64,000 nt of DNA. It comes from Gemmata palustris. GTDB taxonomy: Bacteria > Planctomycetota > Planctomycetia > Gemmatales > Gemmataceae. Of this stretch, positions 49,650 to 60,500 are shown piece after piece. The translations under genes and the position numbers were made by a program. The notes under the pieces were generated by a model, which worked only from the letters and a program-made list of their open reading frames with translations, made no database searches and had not been told where the DNA came from. Numbering within the stretch: position 1 is the first letter of the stretch; each line of letters starts with the position of its first letter. Location of the stretch: contig NZ_JAGKQQ010000001.1 of assembly GCF_017939745.1 (NCBI RefSeq), positions 2,790,001 through 2,854,000 of the forward strand. The letters run 5' to 3'.

Positions 49650-50525
49650 CTACTTTTTGAACTGCTTCCGCATGGTGCGGACGTTGTCCTGCACGGCGAT
49701 GGGCAACTTCGAGCGGAGCAGGTTCGCCCCGTCGAACCACCCGGTCGGCTCGGCGAACACGATGTGCTGCTCGACGAACAGCGCGCCGGCCGGTTCCGCG
49801 AGTTTGGTGACCTTCAGGTACACCGCGGCCCCGCCCCACGGGTTCGCGTCGCCGACCTTCGTCTGCCCGCCGGCCTTCGTGATCGAGCGCCACTGGTTCG
49901 GGAACTCCTTGTCGTCGCGGAACCGCGGATCGATCTCCGCCGCCGCTACGACCGATTCCCCGTTGCGGCTCCACATCGCGTGCCCGGTCGCGGTGAGGCG
50001 CACCTTCTCCAGGAAGTCGAACTCCACCGTCCCGTAGCCCTCGCGCTTCTCGTCGCCCTTTTTGATCTCGATCTTCCGCTTGGCGAGGTCGGCAGGGGCC
50101 AGCGGGCCGCCCTTCCCGCCCCCGCTCGTCTTGCCCGCGCCCACCAGTTTGTCGAGGAACTTGTCGTCCTCCAACTGCTTGAAATCGCCGTACACGACGA
50201 ACCACACGTCCACGGCCCGTGCCGGCGCGGCCTTGTCCCCCGATTCGAGGTCGCCGATCTTCAGGATTTGCGGGGCCACCACGGAATCGCGAACGAACTC
50301 GTCGTAGCTGTAGTCGGTGCCGATCACCGACTTGATAATCTCCTTCTGCTTCGCCGCGGTCAGCCCGTCGGCCATCGTCGGCGCCGGGAACTTGGCCTTC
50401 GCGTTGGGGCCGACGTCGAGCCCCGGGTCCATCAGGCGCTTGAACAGCGGGTTTTGCTCGTCGTGTTTGTCCGCCGCGGGTTGCGCCGGGGCGAGCGCCA
50501 GTGCAGCGAGGAGTATCGCGTTCAT
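49650..50525 (-). CDS. exported protein of unknown function
   Basis: 291 residues with a signal peptide (MNAILLAALALAPAQPAADK). DVWFVVYGDFKQLEDDKFLDKLVGAG, GYGTVEFDFLEKVRLTATGHAMWSRN and GGAAVYLKVTKLAEPAGALFVEQHIVFAEP suggest two mixed alpha/beta lobes, but I know no family. It overlaps no other frame; the following minus-strand gene upstream (50545-51480) is 19 nt away, so the two form a short operon. Confidence 0.75.
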   Translation of the reverse strand: MNAILLAALALAPAQPAADKHDEQNPLFKRLMDPGLDVGPNAKAKFPAPTMADGLTAAKQKEIIKSVIGTDYSYDEFVRDSVVAPQILKIGDLESGDKAAPARAVDVWFVVYGDFKQLEDDKFLDKLVGAGKTSGGGKGGPLAPADLAKRKIEIKKGDEKREGYGTVEFDFLEKVRLTATGHAMWSRNGESVVAAAEIDPRFRDDKEFPNQWRSITKAGGQTKVGDANPWGGAAVYLKVTKLAEPAGALFVEQHIVFAEPTGWFDGANLLRSKLPIAVQDNVRTMRKQFKK

Positions 50526-50544
50526 GGGAGAATCTTCCTGAAAA

Positions 50545-51480
50545 TTAGGGTCGCGGGCCGGCCGCCATCTGCCGCAAACCGGCTTCGAGGGCGCGGGCTT
50601 CGTCGGGCGTGAACTTGGTCCTCCCGACCAGTCCGCGCAGTTCGGGCGGGACCGCCATCTCTAACCGAAACGGGGGCAACTTGTCCACCGCGAACGACAG
50701 GTCCGAGGGGATGTTTCCCTTAAATTCGTCGGGGTCGGGCACCAACTCCGCCTCGTCAATGCAGTTCGGTTCGATCCGCACCGCGCGGGTCGGGTCGCCG
50801 CACTCCCCGCCGTCGCCCCCGAGGAGCCAGAGCAGCACGTCGAGCGCGCCGGTTTTCGTATCCACGAGCAGCGCGTACCGGTACCGGATCGTCCGGTGCT
50901 TGTCCCCACATCGGGCAATGACCGGCGTGTCCAGAAGTGCAAACGACGGACCGTGAACCGGGATCAGTGCCCGTTTCTGAATGCGGTACCCGGTGTCCAG
51001 AACTTGCCGCTTGATCGTGTTCATCTCGGCGCCGTGTTGCTCCGCCGTTTCTGACGTGATGACCACGTCGCGCCCGTTCGCGTTCGTGCCCAATCCGAGC
51101 CCGATCGCGCGGAGCCGGTACCGCGCCTGGGCGCCCTGGTGCTCCCGAACCACGTCCGCGGTGAACGCGGTGAATATCCACGCGACCATGCGCACGGTGA
51201 GATCGCGCCCGACGATCGGGAGGCTCGGCACGCGCCCCACCTCGCTCGGTCTCACGCGCGGCAAACTCTTGATGACGAGGTGCGACCACCCGACCGGCGC
51301 GGCGCGTTCAATGACCGTGCCCGGTGCGATGGTTTCGGGCGCGGAGGCGCTCACGTCGTACTCGTCCACCCACGCGGGCGGCGCCGAGTTCGGGCGCAGA
51401 AAGCGCAGGGCCGCGCCGCCCGCAATTAGTGCCGCGAGCGCGACAATCGTGAGAGCCAATAACACCTTCCGGAATCGCAT
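50545..51480 (-). CDS. membrane-anchored protein of unknown function
   Basis: 311 residues: a membrane helix near the N-terminus (RKVLLALTIVALAALIAGGAAL) and an outer domain with GWSHLVIKSLPRVRPSEVGRVP, NGRDVVITSETAEQHGAEMN and two cysteines close together (ARCGDKHRTIRYRYALLVDT; GGECGDPTRAVRIEPNC). No family is recognised. The ATG at 51480 gives the hydrophobic start; the frame runs 55 codons further without support. It precedes the exported protein gene by 19 nt. Confidence 0.72.
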   Translation of the reverse strand: MRFRKVLLALTIVALAALIAGGAALRFLRPNSAPPAWVDEYDVSASAPETIAPGTVIERAAPVGWSHLVIKSLPRVRPSEVGRVPSLPIVGRDLTVRMVAWIFTAFTADVVREHQGAQARYRLRAIGLGLGTNANGRDVVITSETAEQHGAEMNTIKRQVLDTGYRIQKRALIPVHGPSFALLDTPVIARCGDKHRTIRYRYALLVDTKTGALDVLLWLLGGDGGECGDPTRAVRIEPNCIDEAELVPDPDEFKGNIPSDLSFAVDKLPPFRLEMAVPPELRGLVGRTKFTPDEARALEAGLRQMAAGPRP

Positions 51481-52046
51481 GTTCCCCTCGCACCGAGTGC
51501 GAGATTGAAGATACGCACGCGCGGGGAATCGAGAAGCAGCATTCTCAGCGCTCGCACAATCGCTACGCGCGTCACAAACAGAAAATCGAACCAACGTCAC
51601 TTCCGATGCCACAAAGTCATTCGATTCCCGGCGCCAGAAACTCACCGGCCGAAGTTTGCCGCGTTACGGGTCGCGTCGTATTCTGAGCACCGCGACGAAC
51701 CGGCCCGCGGTAGAACAGAAATCGGCGCGGTGCCGAGAAAATTACCACTTCAGGGGCCGTCTCCGCCCGGCCCTGAGTGCGCAATACCTGACTATTGCGG
51801 AACCACTTTTTCATCATCTCGGATCATATCTGTGCCGAGATTTCTGGTGCAGTAGAAAATGGTTGGGATCGGGATCAGAAATCTCTTTTCACCCATGAAC
51901 ATTGCTTTGAGAAAACTCGTATCTAAGTAGAAATTCCACTAGTCAAGGAATTTGGATCACGACAAAATCACGTGTGAGTTGACTCGCTCCCGTTAACTCA
52001 CCCCCCAGACGACCTCTGGGCACCCCCTCAACGCAGAAAGGTTTCC
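51481..52046. other. AT-richer intergenic region
   Basis: 566 bp without a gene. The stretch 51780-51960 is noticeably richer in A and T than the surroundings and may hold promoters for the divergent genes on both sides. No repeat or RNA structure was recognised. Confidence 0.5.
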
Positions 52047-52304
52047 ATGAGCTTCCGCGCCCGTCTGTCGGTGTTCGCACTCGAGCAACGCGAGAACCCG
52101 AGCGTCCCGGCCCTCGACCCGATCGGTGGCGACGCGCCACCGCCGGTCGCACCGCCCGCGCCGCCGGTCATTGTCACCATCATCGACGCGGGCGGCGCGA
52201 CCGGCGGTGGCGTAACCACCCCGACCACCCCGATCACCCCGCCCCCCCCGACCGATCCGCTGCTCGGGAACAACAGCATCTACAACATCCCGCTCATCCC
52301 GTGA
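52047..52304 (+). CDS. small protein with planctomycete 'LEQRENPS' N-terminus
   Basis: 85 residues: MSFRARLSVFALEQRENPSVPALDPIG, then Pro/Gly/Thr-rich sequence ending GNNSIYNIPLIP. The motif ALEQRENPS resembles the 'LEDRTTPA/LEQRENPA' signature at the start of very large exported proteins in Gemmata, which serves as a localisation signal. Here only the signal and a short tail exist. AGAAAGG lies before the ATG and an intrinsic terminator follows, so it looks like a complete unit. Confidence 0.7.
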   Translation: MSFRARLSVFALEQRENPSVPALDPIGGDAPPPVAPPAPPVIVTIIDAGGATGGGVTTPTTPITPPPPTDPLLGNNSIYNIPLIP

Positions 52305-52370
52305 TTGTGAACCCGCGCGGGCGCGGAGCCGCTCCTCCCATCCGGGCGGCGCAACGGGCCTGAAACGCGA

Positions 52371-52410
52371 ACGACCCCGACCAGAGGGATCTGGTCGGGG
52401 TCGTTTTTTT
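52371..52410 (+). terminator. rho-independent terminator
   Basis: ACGACCCCGACCAGA (52371-52385) pairs perfectly with TCTGGTCGGGGTCGT (52390-52404) around GGGA and is followed by TTTTTT, a textbook intrinsic terminator. It ends the 52047-52304 transcript and lies 26 nt before the 3' end of the convergent kinase gene. Confidence 0.95.
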
Positions 52411-52435
52411 GTCGAGCTTGTCGGGCGGGAAGAGC

Positions 52436-55400
52436 TTACTTGATGAGGCTATCGGCCGCGGTGCGGATTCCCTGGAACTCTTGGGACTTACGAATCGGAT
52501 CGAGGTCCGGGTCCGTGCCCAACCCGTTGAGGTTACTGTACCCGTCGCGGATGGCCTGGCGCAAGAACTCGAGCGCCTTCGCCTTGTCCCCCGGGTTCGT
52601 CTTCGAGGTGAGCGAGTACACGCACGCGGCCTGGAAGGTCACTTCGGCGTCGTCGGAAAGTAACTGGGCCTGCTCCATCTCCTTGTGCGCGTCCTCGCGC
52701 CGCCCGAGGCGGGCGAGCACGACCGCCCGGCCCGAGCGCCCGATCGCGAACTCCGGGTAGAGCTCGACGACCCGGGTCGCCGCCGCGAGCGCGCCCGCCA
52801 GGTCCTTGTCCTTCATTTTGTCGGCCAGCACGTGGGCCTGGTTCTGGAGCGCGACCAGCGACCGCGGGTTGAGTTCGGTGGCACTGCGGAAGTCCGCGAG
52901 CGCGCCGGCCGGGTCGGTGTTAATGCGCACCGTTCCGCGGACGAGGTAGTCCGCTTCGGTCGCCGCGGTGAGTTCGCTGGCGGCCCCGCGGTCCGCCTTC
53001 GCGCCGACCGGGTCGCGCCCGTCGCGGGCCGCGGCGCGGAGCAGGTGAATGTGGAGCGGGGACGCGCCGCGCTCGAGCGCGCTCGTGTAGTCCTTGTCCG
53101 CGGCCTCCAGTTTCGCGCGGGCCGCGGCGGCCTTGCCCGGGCGCATCTCGTCGAACTTCGCGAGCCGGTAGCGCGTCAACCCGCGCGCGCGGTACGGTTC
53201 CGCATAGTTCGGATCGAGGTCGATCGCTTTGGAGAACTCGGCCTCGGCGAGCGCGGGCTTTTTGCAGGTGCCGTAGATCGCTCCGCGCTGGAGCGCCGGG
53301 CGCGGGTCCTTGGGGAGCAGCACGCGGGCCACGTCGTAGCGCTCGAGGGCGCGGGTGTACTGGCCGAGTTGCTGGCGGCAGTACGCGAGGCAGAACTGCG
53401 CCGCGCCGTGGTCCGGCCGGTCGGAAATCGTGCGGTCGAGGAGCGGGATCGCGGTGGCGTAGCGCCCGCTCATCAGACCGAACGCGGCCTCGATAAAGTC
53501 CGCGCGCCCGCCGGCCACTTTCGCCGGGTCGGGCACGTCCTCCGGGGCGCCGAGCGCTTCGCCGGCCAGCGGCGCAATGCGCGCCGCTTGCCGATCGAGG
53601 AGCGGGGGGACCGCGCCCGCGTCGAAGCAGGTGCGCGCCGCGCGGTTCAGCTTCCAGGCCCGCGCCGCGAGCTCCCGGCGCTCCGATTCCGGGCGCGCCT
53701 CGGTGCTCTGCAACCGGGCCTGCGCGAGCAGGATCAGCAGCTCGCCCAGGTCCGCGTTCAGTACGCCGCGCTCGGCCTCGGTGAGTCGACTCACCTCGGG
53801 CCGCTTCTGCCAGTCCGCGTCGCCGGGCAGCCCGTAGGCCGCGAGCAGTTCTTCGGCCCGCTTCGCCCCGCGCTCGCGGGCGGTCGGGTCGCCGGGCAGG
53901 ATCAGGTCGAGGCGCACCGCGTCGAGCGCGGCGCGCGTGGTGCGGGCCTGCTCGACGGCCCCGGTCCGGGCCGTGGCTTCGGCGCGCTGGTGCAGAATCC
54001 CCCCCAGCCCGAGCGCCAGCCCGATGAGCCCCGCCGCCATCAGGCGCACGGTCAGCCCGGGGTTCCGCCGGCGCCACTTGCCGAGCCGCTCGGTGACCGA
54101 GGTTTCGCGCGCGTACCGGAGCGGCAGGTCGTTCAGGTGGTGCTCCAGGTCGGTCCGGAGCTGTTCCGCGCTCTGGTACCGGTCGGCGGGTTCCGGGGCG
54201 AGGAGCTTCCGCACGATGGCCTCGACCGCGGGCGACACCGCCGGGTTCAGCGCGCGGACGGCCGGCGGACCCGCGCGGCGCGCGGCGACTTGCGCGTCGA
54301 CGTCGCGCAGGCCCTTCTGGGTGGGCACGAACGGCACGGTGGTGGTGAGCATCTCGAACGCCATCACGCCGAGCGCGTACAGGTCGGTGCGCTGGTCGAG
54401 CGCGCCCGCGCCGCGGTTCCGCATGTCGAGCAGTTGCTCGATCGCCATGTACGGCATCGTCCCGCCGACGAGTTCGCGGTCCGGGCGCGCGGCGTCGAAC
54501 GACAAATTGAAGTCGAGGAGCATGGGCTCGCCGGTGTCGGCGAGGAGCACGTTGGCGGGCTTCAGGTCCAGGTGCAGGATGCCGCGTGCGTGCGCGTGCG
54601 CGAGGCCCTCGGCGAGTTGCGCGAGCACCTGCACCACCGCGCGCGGGTCGCCCACGATGGGCGGCGGCCCCTCGGAGTCCCAGGTCCAGACGGGCACGCG
54701 CGGGGCGCTGGTGCGCCCGTCGGAGGCCGGAACCGATTTGGACTTACTGTCGGTGGTGACCGTCGTGCGCGCCGCCCGGGTCGTCGAGGTCCTCCGGCCG
54801 GGCGCCCGCGCGGAGTTTTCGGACCGGTACACCCGGAGCAGGTCCGCGATCGTGACCCGGCCCAGGTACGGCATGCAGAGCACCTGCACGGGGCCGTCGT
54901 TGTGGACCGAGTACACGGGCACGACGTTCGTGTGCTGGAGCCGGGCGAGGCGCTCGGCCTCGCGCGTCGGGCGCAGCGTGACTTTGAGCGCGACGGGCCG
55001 GTCCGCCAGGGCCTCCTGGTGCGCGAGGTACACCCGCGCGAACGCCCCGCGCCCGAGCTCGCCCACGAGTTTGAACCCGAGAACCGTGTCCCCGACGCGC
55101 GGGGGCCGGCGCGCGCCCGGGGGCGCCTCGTCCCCGTCGTCCCACTCCGAGCTCCAGTCGGAGGCGGGCAGGTGCGCGCCGCCGAACGGCAAACTCGTGA
55201 GGGGCGCGAGGCGCCCCCGCGGCGGCGGCGTCACGGCCGGGAACGCTTCGGCCATTGCGGGGTGGGCCGCCGGAACCCGCATCGTCGGCTGGTTCTCCGG
55301 CCCGGGCGCCGCGCGCGCCGGTTCGGGTTCCGGGACGAACCTCGGATCGGTGTTCGGAAAGACCGTCGTGGAATGCACGGGCAACTCGGGCGAAAAACGG

Positions 55401-55468
55401 TATGGGCGGCAGTCGGATTCCACCGTCCGGAACGACCCGCGCGGGGGCGCGGGTTGTAACGAATACAA
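52436..55468 (-). CDS. serine/threonine protein kinase with TPR repeats
   Basis: Up to 1010 residues. The kinase domain (about 128-440) has GELGRGAFARVYLA and Lys162 in PVALKVTL. The catalytic loop is HLDLKPANVLL (299-309), with Leu where most kinases have Arg, and the Mg loop is DFN (319-321) instead of DFG. An insert of about 60 Ser/Thr/Arg-rich residues lies before the catalytic loop. A membrane helix at about 485-505 separates it from an outer or peripheral region with TPR-like repeats (YAEPYRARGLTRYRLAKF, and others). The start is unclear: TTG at 55468 is the longest, GTG at 55378 and ATG at 55282 are alternatives. Confidence 0.88.
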   Translation of the reverse strand: MYSLQPAPPRGSFRTVESDCRPYRFSPELPVHSTTVFPNTDPRFVPEPEPARAAPGPENQPTMRVPAAHPAMAEAFPAVTPPPRGRLAPLTSLPFGGAHLPASDWSSEWDDGDEAPPGARRPPRVGDTVLGFKLVGELGRGAFARVYLAHQEALADRPVALKVTLRPTREAERLARLQHTNVVPVYSVHNDGPVQVLCMPYLGRVTIADLLRVYRSENSARAPGRRTSTTRAARTTVTTDSKSKSVPASDGRTSAPRVPVWTWDSEGPPPIVGDPRAVVQVLAQLAEGLAHAHARGILHLDLKPANVLLADTGEPMLLDFNLSFDAARPDRELVGGTMPYMAIEQLLDMRNRGAGALDQRTDLYALGVMAFEMLTTTVPFVPTQKGLRDVDAQVAARRAGPPAVRALNPAVSPAVEAIVRKLLAPEPADRYQSAEQLRTDLEHHLNDLPLRYARETSVTERLGKWRRRNPGLTVRLMAAGLIGLALGLGGILHQRAEATARTGAVEQARTTRAALDAVRLDLILPGDPTARERGAKRAEELLAAYGLPGDADWQKRPEVSRLTEAERGVLNADLGELLILLAQARLQSTEARPESERRELAARAWKLNRAARTCFDAGAVPPLLDRQAARIAPLAGEALGAPEDVPDPAKVAGGRADFIEAAFGLMSGRYATAIPLLDRTISDRPDHGAAQFCLAYCRQQLGQYTRALERYDVARVLLPKDPRPALQRGAIYGTCKKPALAEAEFSKAIDLDPNYAEPYRARGLTRYRLAKFDEMRPGKAAAARAKLEAADKDYTSALERGASPLHIHLLRAAARDGRDPVGAKADRGAASELTAATEADYLVRGTVRINTDPAGALADFRSATELNPRSLVALQNQAHVLADKMKDKDLAGALAAATRVVELYPEFAIGRSGRAVVLARLGRREDAHKEMEQAQLLSDDAEVTFQAACVYSLTSKTNPGDKAKALEFLRQAIRDGYSNLNGLGTDPDLDPIRKSQEFQGIRTAADSLIK

Positions 55469-55598
55469 TTCCGTACTTGCCCTGTAGAACGGAACCGCCC
55501 CGCCGTGGGAAGAAGCCGGGCGATTTTCGCGAGAAGTTCTTTCGCAAGAAATGAAAAAGTCGGCCCCGTTGCGCTCGGACCGAAATTCGCGCGAAACC

Positions 55599-57501
55599 TT
55601 AGACCGCGCCCGGGTCGAGGAGGTCGCGAACGAGCCGCGTCAGCACCTCGGCCGTGAACGGCTTGTGAAGGAAGGTCGCGGTCGCCTCCGCGAGCCCGCG
55701 CTCCACGAGCGCGTCCTCCGAGTACCCGGACACGAACAGGATTTTGATCCCCGGGCGCAGCGGGGCCACGGCCTGGGCCAACTCGCCGCCGCTCATCCCC
55801 GGCATCACGACGTCGGTGAGGAGCATGTGAATCGGCCCGGGGTGCGCGCGGGCTAGGTCCAGAGCCTCGGGGCCGGAGGAGGCGTCGAGGACCGCGTACC
55901 CCTTTTGCGCCAGGAGCATGGTAATGACGCGCCGCACCCCGGCATCGTCGTCCGCCACCAGGATCGTTTCAGTCCCGCGGTCCGGGCGCGCGGCCCCGTC
56001 CGGCCCGCGATCGGGCAGCGGTTCGATCACGGGGAGGTACACGTGGAACGTCGACCCGCGCCCGACGGTGCTGGCGACATCGATGTCGCCCCCGGACTGG
56101 CGCACGATGCCGTAGACGGTCGACAGGCCCAAACCCGTGCCGTGGCTCCCCTTGGTCGTGAAGAACGGCTCGAAGACCTTGCTCTTCACCTCGTCGGTCA
56201 TCCCGGTCCCGGTGTCGGTCATTTCGAGGACCGCGTACCGGCCCGGCTTCAGACCCGGGACCGGCGGCGCGGCCCCTTCGTCGAGCCGCAGGTCAGTGGT
56301 ACGAACGGTGAGCCGGCCCCCGCGCGGCATCGCGTCGCGGGCGTTCAGGGCCAGGTTCATCACCACCTGGGTGAGCTGCGTCGGGTCGGCCATCACCGAC
56401 CCGAGGAGCGGGTCGGTGTCGGTTGCGAACTCGATGTGGCTGCCGAGCAGCCGGCGGACCATGCCCCCGACGTCGCGGAGCACGCCGTTCAGATTGAGCG
56501 CGCAGGGGAGCAGGATCTGTTTGCGGCTGAACGCGAGGATCTGCCGGGTGAGCGCCGCGGCGCGCTCGCTGGCGGCCTTCACCTCCTGGAGGTGCTCGCG
56601 CACCTCGGCCGGGGGGAGCACCCCGGAGAGGATCAGCTCGCTGAACCCGCCGATCACGGTCATGATGTTGTTGAAGTCGTGCGCGATCCCGCCCGATGGC
56701 TTCCATCTTCTGCGCCTGCCGGAGGTGCTCCTCGAGGCGCTTGCGCTCGGTCACGTCGCGGAACACCAGGACCGCGCCGGAGATGCGCCCGTAGGAATCG
56801 CTGATCGGGGCGGCGCTGTCGTCGATCGGCAGCTCCCCGCCCGTGCGCTGGAGCAGCACGCAGCCCTCGGTGATGGCAGCCGGCTGTTGGGTCCGCAGCG
56901 CTTCGAGGGCGGGGTTGGCGACCAGTTCGCGGGTCCGCTCGGAGACGACGGGGAACACCTCCGCGATCGGGCGCCCCTGCGCGGCGGCCGCGGGCCACCC
57001 GGTCAGTTGCTCGGCGAGCCCGTTCATGAACCGGACCCGGCCGATCTCGTCGGTCGCAATAAGACCGTCGCCGATGCTCCCGAGCGTGGCCGCGAGCCAG
57101 CGCTCGTTGTCGCGCAGCCGGCGATCCATCTCGTGCTTGTACAGGGCCATCTCGATCGCGGTCTGCAGGTCGCGGTCCTCGTAGGGCTTGAGGACGTACC
57201 CGTAGGGCTCGGTGATCTTGGCCCGGCGCAGCGTGTCGGGGTCGGAGTTGGCCGTCAGGTACACGACCGGCAGGTCGAGCTGCCCGCGGACGCGCGCCGC
57301 GGCCTCGATGCCGTCCATGTCCCCCTCGAGGCGGATGTCCATGAGCACGAGGTTCGGGCGCAGGTCCGTCGCCTTCCGCACGGCGTCCGCCCCGTTCGCG
57401 GCGAGGCCGGCCACGGAGTACCCCATGTTCATCAGGCGCTTCTGGATGCCCAGGGCGATGATCCGCTCGTCCTCGACGATCAGTACACTGGTCGGTGGCA
57501 T
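55599..57501 (-). pseudogene. receiver-PAS-histidine kinase-receiver protein, frameshifted
   Basis: In order: a receiver (TSVLIVEDERIIALGI, NLVLMDIRLEGD, GYVLKPYED), a PAS domain (LAATLGSIGDGLIATDEIGRVRFMNG), then the kinase start RQAQKMEAIG. The frame breaks near 56690 and resumes with IAHDFNNIMTVIGGFSELI, the His box of a hybrid kinase, a full ATPase domain (MNLALNARDAMPRGG, GTGLGLSTVYGIV) and a second receiver (LLTDVVMPGMSGGE). About 11 bases appear to be missing between two GGGCGG copies. It lies 28 nt after the large PAS kinase gene, so the two should form one operon. Intact it would be about 638 residues. Confidence 0.85.
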
Positions 57502-57529
57502 GAGCCCCTCTAGTGCGCGACGGCCCGCT

Positions 57530-60500
57530 CTACCGGCGCAACGGGAACCGGACGGTGAAACGTGTCCCACAGGTACTGTCCAGGGCGATTTCCCCGCCAA
57601 GCTGCTCCACCAACGTGTTCGCGAGCTGGAGCCCGAACGAGGACGTGTGCCGGAAGTCGAACCCGGCGGGTAGGCCCACACCGTCGTCGGCGACCGTGAG
57701 GAGGTGCGTGCCCTCGGCAGCGCTTTCCAAGGACACATCAATTATACCACGCTCCCGGCCCGCGAACGCGTACTTGAGGCAATTTGAAACCAGTTCGTTT
57801 ACCAGTAACCCGCACGGGATCGCGATGTCCAGCGGAACGGGCGGGACCGATACCGACACCGACAACCGGATCGCCTCGTCGTCGGCCCGGTACGCCCGGA
57901 ACAGATCCTCGGCCAAATTTCGGACGTAAGTACCGAACTCGACGCTCGCGAGGTTCTCGGACCGGTACAGGCGCTCGTGGATCAGGGCCATCGACCGGAC
58001 CCGCCCGCGGCTCTCGCGGAACGCGACCAGGGCCGCGGGGTCGGTGACCCCGTCCGCCTGGAGATCGAGGAGGGTCGAGATGATCTGCAGGTTGTTCTTC
58101 ACCCGGTGGTGGATCTCCTTGAGCATCACCTCCTTCTCGCGCACCGACGCGAGTAACCGGCCCTCGGCCAGTTTGCGCTCCGTGATGTCCTGGATCTGCG
58201 CGATGAAGTACAGCGGGTGCCCCCGGGTGTCGCGGACCAGCGACACGGCCAGGAGGGTGTGGACCACGTGCCCGGCCTTGTGGAAGTACCGCTTTTCCAT
58301 CTGGTACGTCGCCCGCGCGCCGCTCAGCACCTCTTCGACCAGTGCGAGGTCCGTGCCCAGGTCGTCGGGGTGCGTGATCGTCTGGAAATCGATCGCGAGC
58401 AGCTCGGGCTCCGAGTACCCGACGAGCGCGCACACCGACTGGTTCACCTTCAGCCAGTGCCCGTCGGGGGACACGAGTGCGACCCCGATGGGCGCGAAAT
58501 CGAACGCGCTGCGGAACCGCTCCTCGCTCTCGCGCAGGGCCAGTTCGACCGACCGCCGGTTGGTCAGGTCGCGGGTGATCTTCGCGTACCCGCGGAGGCG
58601 CCCGGTCGCGTCGCGCACGGCCCGGATGACGACCCCGGCCCAGAACCGCGAGCCGTCCTTGCGCACCCGCCACCCCTCGTCCTCGAGGTGCCCGTCCGCG
58701 GCCGCGGCCAGCGCCCACTCCACCCGCCCGGCCGCCACGTCCTCGGGCGGGTAGAACACGGAGAGGTGGCGCCCGATGATCTCCTCGGCGGTGTACCCCT
58801 TGATGCGCTCGGCCCCCGGGTTCCAGCTCGCGACCCGGCCCCCGGCGTCGAGCATGTAGATCGCGTAATCGGCCACCCCTTCGATCAACAGCCGGTACCG
58901 CTCCTCGCTGTCGCGCAGGGCCTCGGCCGCGCGGATGCGGTCCGTGATGACTTGCGTGTAGAACACGAGCCCGCCGATCTCGCCCCCGACCTTGCGCCAG
59001 GGCCGGGCCTCCCACTGCAACCACTCGGTCCCGCCGTCGGCGCGCGGGAACGAGTCCTCGGCGCACGCCTCGACCGCGCCGGTCAGAACGCGCTGGTGGA
59101 TCTCCTTCCACCGCGCGGGAACGTCCGGGAACACCTCGTAGTGCGTGCGCCCGATGACGTCTTGCCCCGTGAGGTGGTAATCGGTCAACCACCGGTCGCT
59201 GGTTTGCACGTACCGCATTTCGGTGTCGAGCATGGCAATGGCGGCCGGGGCGTGTTTGATGAACTGGCGCAGCAGCGCGTCGGTCGCTTCCAGGGTATCG
59301 GCCGAGCGCTTGATCGCGGTGATGTCGCGCCCCTCGAAGATCAGAAGGGCCACGTTCCCCGCGTCGTCGTGAAACGGCTTGAGGGAGAAGTCGATCCAGA
59401 GCACCTCTCCGTTCGGGGCGGGGTGGGTGGCCACGAACCGCACCGTCTCCCCGCCCCCGGCCCGGACCACCGCGTCCCGTAACCGAACCTGCTGAGCCGG
59501 GTCGTGTGTCCACCAGGGCGTGTTCCAGAGCGGCTTCCCCAGCACGTCCGCTTCGGCGAGCCCGGCCGCAGTCAGGGCGGTCCGATTGGATTCCAGGAGG
59601 GTGCCGTCGGCCGCCATCAGCCCGATGAACTGGAACGTCTGGTCGAAGATCGCCCGGAACCGCTTCTCGCTCTCGCGCAGCGCGGCCTCGGACGCCCGGC
59701 GCACGGTCACATCAGTGTGCGACCCGCCCATCCGGTACGGGCACCCGTCCGGCCCGTACTGGGCGACCCCGCGGGTGTAGATCCACCGGTACGCGCCGTC
59801 CTTGTGGAGCATCCGGAGTTCCAGCCCGAACCCCGGGGCGGTGCCGTCCAGGTACGCGCCCACCGCGGCCCTCGCGCCGGGCCGTTCGGCCGGGTGAACC
59901 AGGCGCTCCCACTCCGAGAACAGGTTCGGGATCTCGTGCTCCGCGTACCCGAGCATGCTCTTCCAGCGGGGCGAAAAATACACGGTCCCGGTGCGCAGGT
60001 CCCAGTCCCAGATCCCGTCCTGCGATCCCTGGACCGCGAGCGCGTACCGCTCCTCGCTCTCCCGAAGCGCGGCGGCGGCGGCCCGCACCTCCGCCACGTT
60101 GCGGATCGCGATCACCCCGCCCTCGACCCCGTTGGGGCCGAGGATCGGGCGCCCGGTGACGCTGATGGGCACGCCGCCCGGGTGCGCGTCGTCGACGATC
60201 AACAGTTCCACGTTGTCGCACGACTCGCCGCGCACGGCGCGGACGATCGGGAGCCGGTCTGGGAGGCACGGCGTGACCCCGTCGGGCAAGTACACCCCGT
60301 GGGTGCGCGCCCGTTCGACGTGCGTGAGGTGCTCGGTCGGCTCCGGGTGCAACTGCCGGAACGCGCGGTTCTGCATCAGAAACTGGCCGGCCTTATCGAC
60401 CACGAGTACGGCCTCGCCCAGGCTGTCGAGAACGCTCTGGAGGAGTTGCTTCTGCTCGCGGAGCGCTTCGACCGCGCACTGGAGCTCGGCGGTCCGCGCC

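Noticed and set aside
52685-55459. Plus-strand frame of 924 codons opposite the kinase gene
   Set aside because: The kinase has clear motifs; the antisense product is Arg/Gly/Val low-complexity.
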